Shown here piece after piece: positions 60,774 through 64,000 of a stretch of DNA of 64,000 bases. How positions within the stretch are numbered: position 1 is the first letter of the stretch; every line of letters starts with the position of its first letter. Under the pieces are notes generated by a model, which was given only the letters and a program-made list of their open reading frames with translations, had not been told where the DNA came from and did no database searches. The DNA is from Fodinibacter luteus (lineage in GTDB: Bacteria; Actinomycetota; Actinomycetes; Actinomycetales; Dermatophilaceae). The translations under genes were made by a program, and so were the position numbers. The DNA lies in contig NZ_BAABGM010000004.1 of NCBI RefSeq assembly GCF_039541575.1, positions 1 through 64,000 of the forward strand, given 5' to 3'.

Positions 60774-63284
60774 TCAGGCGGTGACCCGCGCGCTCGTCGG
60801 GTCGTACATCGGTCGCAGCGAGACCCGGGCCGGGTGCCGGGTGCCGGCGACGTCGACCTCCCAGGTCCCCTCGGCGAGCCACTGGGGCGTCACCGGCCCG
60901 TGGCCGCCGACGAACGCCAGGCCGACCGCTCCGCCGAGGGTCCAGCCGTACGACGCCGAGCGCACCTCACCGACGACGACGCCGTCGCGCAGCACCGGCT
61001 CGGCATGGAACAGCAGTGGCTCGGGGTCGGTGAGCAGCACCTGGACGAGCCGGTGGTGCGGCGTGCCACGCTCCCTGGCGGCGAGGGTGGCCTCGCGGCC
61101 GGTGAACCCACCGGGCTTGTCGAGCGCGACGGCGAAGCCGAGGCCCACACCCCACACGTCGTCGGTGTTGTCGATGTCGTGCCCGAAGTCCCGGTAGCCC
61201 TTCTCGAGCCGCAGGCTCGACAGCGCGCGCAGGCCGGCGGGCCGGATGCCGTGCGCCTCCCCCGCTTCGAGCACGGCGTCCCACACCTGCGGGGCCCGGC
61301 CGGCCGGGACGTAGAGCTCCCAGCCGAGCTCGCCGAGGTAGGTGATCCGGATGGCGAGCACGTCGACCCCGCCCACCTCGACCCGCCGCACCGCCCGGAA
61401 CGGGAACGCCCCGGTCGACCAGTCGGTGCCCGGCGCGGCGGCGGCGAGGGTGGCCCGAGAGGCCGGGCCCTGCACGGTGAGCAGCGCGAGGTCGGTCGTC
61501 ACGTCCTCGACGGTGGCGTCGGCGTCGCCGACCGCTCGCCGCAGCTGCCCGAGCGCCGAGCCGTGGGCGGTGTCCGAGGCGACGACGAGGAAGTCGTCGG
61601 GGGCGAGCCGGGTCACGGTGAGGTCGGCACGGATGCCGCCGTGGTCGTCGAGCCACTGGGTGTAGGTGATGACCCCGTCGCGCTCGTCGACCGCACCGGC
61701 GCTCAGCCGGTCGAGCACCGCCCCGGCGTCGGGGCCACGTACGGCGAACTTCGCCATGAACGACATGTCCATGAGCCCCACGGCCTCGCGCACCGCACGG
61801 TGCTCGGCGGCCCAGTGCTCGAACCACGGCTGGGGGCCCCAGCCCGGCTCGGCACGGGGCGTGCGACCCCGGCCGGCGTACCACGCGGCCGACTCCCAGC
61901 CGCTGACGTCCCGCAGCCGGGCACCCTCGGCGACGAGGCGGTCGTGCACCGGCGAGCGGAACTCCCCCCGCGCGGAGGCCAGCTCGACGCCCGGGGTGTG
62001 CGCGGCATACACCGTGCCGAGGATCTCGGCGGTGCGCTCGGCCCGGTGGCGCGGGTGCAGCTGCCAGTCGCGGAAGCGCGCGACGTCGAACCCGGTGACG
62101 TCGACGTCGGGGCGCCCCTCGGCCACCCAGTGGGCGACGATCCGGCCCAGTCCGCCGGCCGACAGGATGCCGACCGAGTTCAGGCCGGCGCAGACGAAGT
62201 AGTTGTGGATGCCGGGCGCCTCGCCGACCGCCGGCGCGAGGTCGGGCGTGAAGGACTCGGGACCGCAGAAGAAGGTGCGGATGCCGACCGTCTCGACGAC
62301 CGGCACGCGGGAGAGCGCGCGCTCGACGAACGGGCCCATCCGGTCCCAGTCGGGGGTGATCTCGCCGAAGGAGAAGTCGTGGGGGATGCCGTCGACCTTC
62401 CACGCCGCGGCGACCGGCTCGAACAGGCCGACCATCATGCCGCCGCCCTCCTCGCGGTAGTAGCCGTGCGCCGCTGGGTCCTCGAACACGGGGGCGTCGG
62501 GGCTCATCCCGTCGATCGGCTCGGTGACGAGGTAGTAGTGCTCGGCGGCCTGGTTCGGCACGACGACGCCGTTGCGCCCGGCGAGCTCGCGGGCCCACAT
62601 CCCCGCGCAGTTGACGACGACCTCGCACTCGACGTCGCCGGCATCCGTGTGCACGCCGACGACCTCCTCGACGAGGCCGCGGGGTCGGGTCAGCACCTGC
62701 TCGACCGAGACCCCCTCGACGACCCGCACCCCGAGGGTGCGGGCGCCACGGGCCAGGCTCATCGTGAGGTCGACGGGGTTGACCCGGCCGTCGCCCGGCA
62801 CGTGGAAGCCGGCGAGCAGGTCGTCGGTGCGCGCGAGCGGGAACATCTCGGCCATCTCCCGGGGGCCGATCTCCTCGACCTCGAGCCCGTGGACCCGCTG
62901 GAAGGCCGCGACCCGGCGGTACTCCTCGAGCCGGTCGGCGTCGGCCGCGGCCTCGATGAGCCCGACCGGCTTGAAGCCGGTCGCCACCCCCGTCTCGGCC
63001 TCGAGCCGGGCGTAGAGGTCGCGCGAGGACAGCCGCAGCCTCGTGTTCGTCTCGTTCGTCGAGCCGAAGCAGGTCATGAGCCCCGCGGCGTGCCACGTCG
63101 TGCCCGAGGTGAGCCGGTCGCGCTCGAGCACGAGCACGTCGGTGACGCCCAGGTGTGCGAGGTGGTAGGCGATCGCGGCCCCGATGACCCCGCCGCCGAT
63201 GACGACGACCCGGGCCCGCTGCGGCAGGGCGCGTGGGCCGGAGGGCGACGGGTGGGGCGGGTCCGGTGCGGCGGCGGTGCTCAC
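60774..63284 (-). CDS. Dimethylglycine/sarcosine dehydrogenase-like flavoenzyme with GcvT domain
   Basis: Protein of 836 residues. Residues 25-420 form an FAD-dependent DAO fold: ARVVVIGGGVIGAAIAYHLA, the covalent-FAD histidine His-65 in TSGTTWHAAGL, and CAGMWARELAG. After an FAO-type linker (GVELASARGEFRSPVHDRL), a tetrahydrofolate-binding GcvT-like domain runs to the end (MDMSFMAKFAVRGPDAG, GYRDFGHDIDNTDDVWGVGL). It demethylates an N-methylated amine, passing the one-carbon unit to folate and electrons probably to ETF, encoded near 14-15 kb. GTG at 63284 follows TAGGGT by six bases, suggesting a leaderless transcript. Substrate could be dimethylglycine, sarcosine or another betaine derivative. 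Confidence 0.93.
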   Translation of the reverse strand: MSTAAAPDPPHPSPSGPRALPQRARVVVIGGGVIGAAIAYHLAHLGVTDVLVLERDRLTSGTTWHAAGLMTCFGSTNETNTRLRLSSRDLYARLEAETGVATGFKPVGLIEAAADADRLEEYRRVAAFQRVHGLEVEEIGPREMAEMFPLARTDDLLAGFHVPGDGRVNPVDLTMSLARGARTLGVRVVEGVSVEQVLTRPRGLVEEVVGVHTDAGDVECEVVVNCAGMWARELAGRNGVVVPNQAAEHYYLVTEPIDGMSPDAPVFEDPAAHGYYREEGGGMMVGLFEPVAAAWKVDGIPHDFSFGEITPDWDRMGPFVERALSRVPVVETVGIRTFFCGPESFTPDLAPAVGEAPGIHNYFVCAGLNSVGILSAGGLGRIVAHWVAEGRPDVDVTGFDVARFRDWQLHPRHRAERTAEILGTVYAAHTPGVELASARGEFRSPVHDRLVAEGARLRDVSGWESAAWYAGRGRTPRAEPGWGPQPWFEHWAAEHRAVREAVGLMDMSFMAKFAVRGPDAGAVLDRLSAGAVDERDGVITYTQWLDDHGGIRADLTVTRLAPDDFLVVASDTAHGSALGQLRRAVGDADATVEDVTTDLALLTVQGPASRATLAAAAPGTDWSTGAFPFRAVRRVEVGGVDVLAIRITYLGELGWELYVPAGRAPQVWDAVLEAGEAHGIRPAGLRALSSLRLEKGYRDFGHDIDNTDDVWGVGLGFAVALDKPGGFTGREATLAARERGTPHHRLVQVLLTDPEPLLFHAEPVLRDGVVVGEVRSASYGWTLGGAVGLAFVGGHGPVTPQWLAEGTWEVDVAGTRHPARVSLRPMYDPTSARVTA

Positions 63285-63290
63285 CCATCG

Positions 63291-63296
63291 ACCCTA
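63291..63296 (-). promoter_or_regulatory. Predicted -10 (TAGGGT, minus strand), leaderless start of DMGDH-like gene
   Basis: TAGGGT on the minus strand is followed by six bases and the GTG at 63284. It lies ten bases from the end of the long hairpin at 63306-63362. Confidence 0.5.
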
Positions 63297-63305
63297 CCGA
63301 CCCGT

Positions 63306-63362
63306 CGAGAGTGGAGAACACGCCGCCCGGCGTCGTGCCGGGCGGCGTGTTCTCCACTCTCG
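63306..63362. terminator. 57-bp perfect hairpin (26-bp stem, 5-base loop)
   Basis: The arms 63306-63331 and 63337-63362 are exact reverse complements, starting CGAGAGTGGAGAACACG and enclosing a GTCGT loop. It lies 16 bases beyond the 3-hydroxybutyryl-CoA dehydrogenase stop and immediately upstream of the DMGDH-like promoter, so a terminator insulating the two is the simplest reading. The stem is far longer than needed for that. Confidence 0.8.
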
Positions 63363-63378
63363 TCCGGGCGGTGCCGGG

Positions 63379-64000
63379 TCAGCCGTACGTGCGGAAGCCC
63401 CGCCCGGTCTTGCGACCGAGGTACCCCGCGGTGACGAGGTGCTCGAGCAGCGGCGCCGGGGCGTACCCGGGCTCGCGGAACTCGGTGTACAGCTCGCGCT
63501 CGATGGCCAGCGACACGTCGAGCCCGACGACGTCGAGCAGCTCGAAGGGGCCCATCGGCAGGCCGCACCCGGTCTTCATCGCCGTGTCGATGTCGTCGGC
63601 GCTCGCGTAGTTGGCCTCGAGCATCCGCACGGCGTCGTTGAGGTAGGGGAAGAGGAGCGCGTTGACGATGAACCCCGAGCGGTCGCCGCACGTCACGGCG
63701 ACCTTGCCGACCCTGGCGCACAGGTCCTGCACGGTCGCCGTCACGTCGGGTGCCGTCGACACGGTGTGCACGACCTCGACGAGCTTCATGACCTGGGCCG
63801 GGTTGAAGAAGTGCATCCCGATGACGTCCTGCGGCCGCGCGGTGACCTTGGCGCAGTCGATGATCGGCAGCGACGAGGTCGTCGTCGCGAGGATGGCGCC
63901 GGGCTTGCAGATCCGGTCGAGGTCGCGGAAGAGCTCCTGCTTGACGGCGAGGTCCTCGGCGATCGCCTCGACGACGAGGTCGACGTCGGCGAGGGCGTCG
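63379..64000 (-). CDS. 3-hydroxybutyryl-CoA dehydrogenase, partial (N-terminus beyond window)
   Basis: The last 207 codons of an NAD(P)-dependent short-chain 3-hydroxyacyl-CoA dehydrogenase. Visible are the end of the NAD domain (DLVVEAIAEDLAVKQELF, TTTSSLPIID) and the HFFNPAQVMKLVEVV motif with catalytic His, then the C-terminal domain with GFIVNALLFPYLNDAVRML, GCGLPMGPFELLDVVGLDV and YLGRKTGRGFRTYG. The reading frame is open to the window edge. With thiolase, enoyl-CoA hydratase and Ccr in the window it completes the acetyl-CoA to crotonyl-CoA steps. Confidence 0.95.
   Translation of the reverse strand, partial: DALADVDLVVEAIAEDLAVKQELFRDLDRICKPGAILATTTSSLPIIDCAKVTARPQDVIGMHFFNPAQVMKLVEVVHTVSTAPDVTATVQDLCARVGKVAVTCGDRSGFIVNALLFPYLNDAVRMLEANYASADDIDTAMKTGCGLPMGPFELLDVVGLDVSLAIERELYTEFREPGYAPAPLLEHLVTAGYLGRKTGRGFRTYG

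Overview
The window is very GC-rich (about 70 percent or more by eye). Genes are tightly packed, GTG starts are common, stop/start overlaps of the GTGA and ATGA type recur, and many transcripts look leaderless. This, with a complete GlgE-type glycogen operon, a crotonyl-CoA carboxylase/reductase, MeaB and a methylmalonyl-CoA epimerase, points to an actinobacterium. Micrococcales, possibly Intrasporangiaceae-like, is my inference from overall style, not a demonstrated placement. No rRNA, tRNA, phage, transposase or CRISPR was found, and no gene-free stretch exceeds 300 bases. It reads as ordinary chromosome with a few accessory-looking islands.

Layout. 0.2-7 kb: acyl-CoA ligase, a frameshifted membrane protein with a coding 21-bp repeat, a three-gene operon (DUF1272-flavoprotein fusion, short MetE-like protein, EamA transporter) and a divergent MocR regulator. 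7-10.5 kb: an SDR of the thioester-reductase type and a 704-residue dehydrogenase whose C-terminal part resembles acyl-ACP reductase. 10.4-18.5 kb: pirin, the tRNA thiolation pair (cysteine desulfurase, MnmA), ETF alpha/beta, a DUF2254 protein, enoyl-CoA hydratase and a YbjN-like protein. 18.5-31.4 kb: glycogen/trehalose cluster glgX, glgP, glgE-treS-mak-glgB. 31.4-33.7 kb: a sulfur module (SQR-like flavoprotein, DsrC/TusE-like, DsrE-like) behind a palindromic operator. 33.8-35.5 kb: phosphoglucomutase, then a hairpin repeat array.

35.8-42.3 kb: HTH protein, an unusual ATP-grasp plus two-esterase cluster, YbbN-like protein, lipoprotein and membrane partner. 42.5-46.4 kb: MarR regulator divergent from beta-phosphoglucomutase and a GH65 disaccharide phosphorylase. 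46.4-51.1 kb: two ABC ATPases with a 1057-residue FtsX-type permease. 51.1-53.9 kb: MeaB, acetyl-CoA acetyltransferase, methylmalonyl-CoA epimerase. 54.2-57.5 kb: a large membrane protein coupled to a Tat-exported six-hairpin glycosidase. 57.8-60.4 kb: Ccr and an AI-2E-type transporter. 60.5-64 kb: a small zinc-ribbon-like protein, a dimethylglycine/sarcosine dehydrogenase-like flavoenzyme, and a partial 3-hydroxybutyryl-CoA dehydrogenase.

How the genes connect. TreS, maltokinase, GlgE and GlgB make branched alpha-glucan from trehalose via maltose-1-phosphate. GlgP and GlgX break it down, and Pgm and beta-Pgm link the sugar phosphates to glycolysis. Acetyl-CoA acetyltransferase, 3-hydroxybutyryl-CoA dehydrogenase, enoyl-CoA hydratase, Ccr, epimerase and MeaB fit C4/C5 acyl-CoA metabolism (ethylmalonyl-CoA or extender-unit chemistry and methylmalonyl-CoA mutase support), with ETF as electron acceptor. 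The least explained regions are the SDR/acyl-reductase pair, the ATP-grasp/esterase cluster, the sulfur trio and the hairpin repeats.
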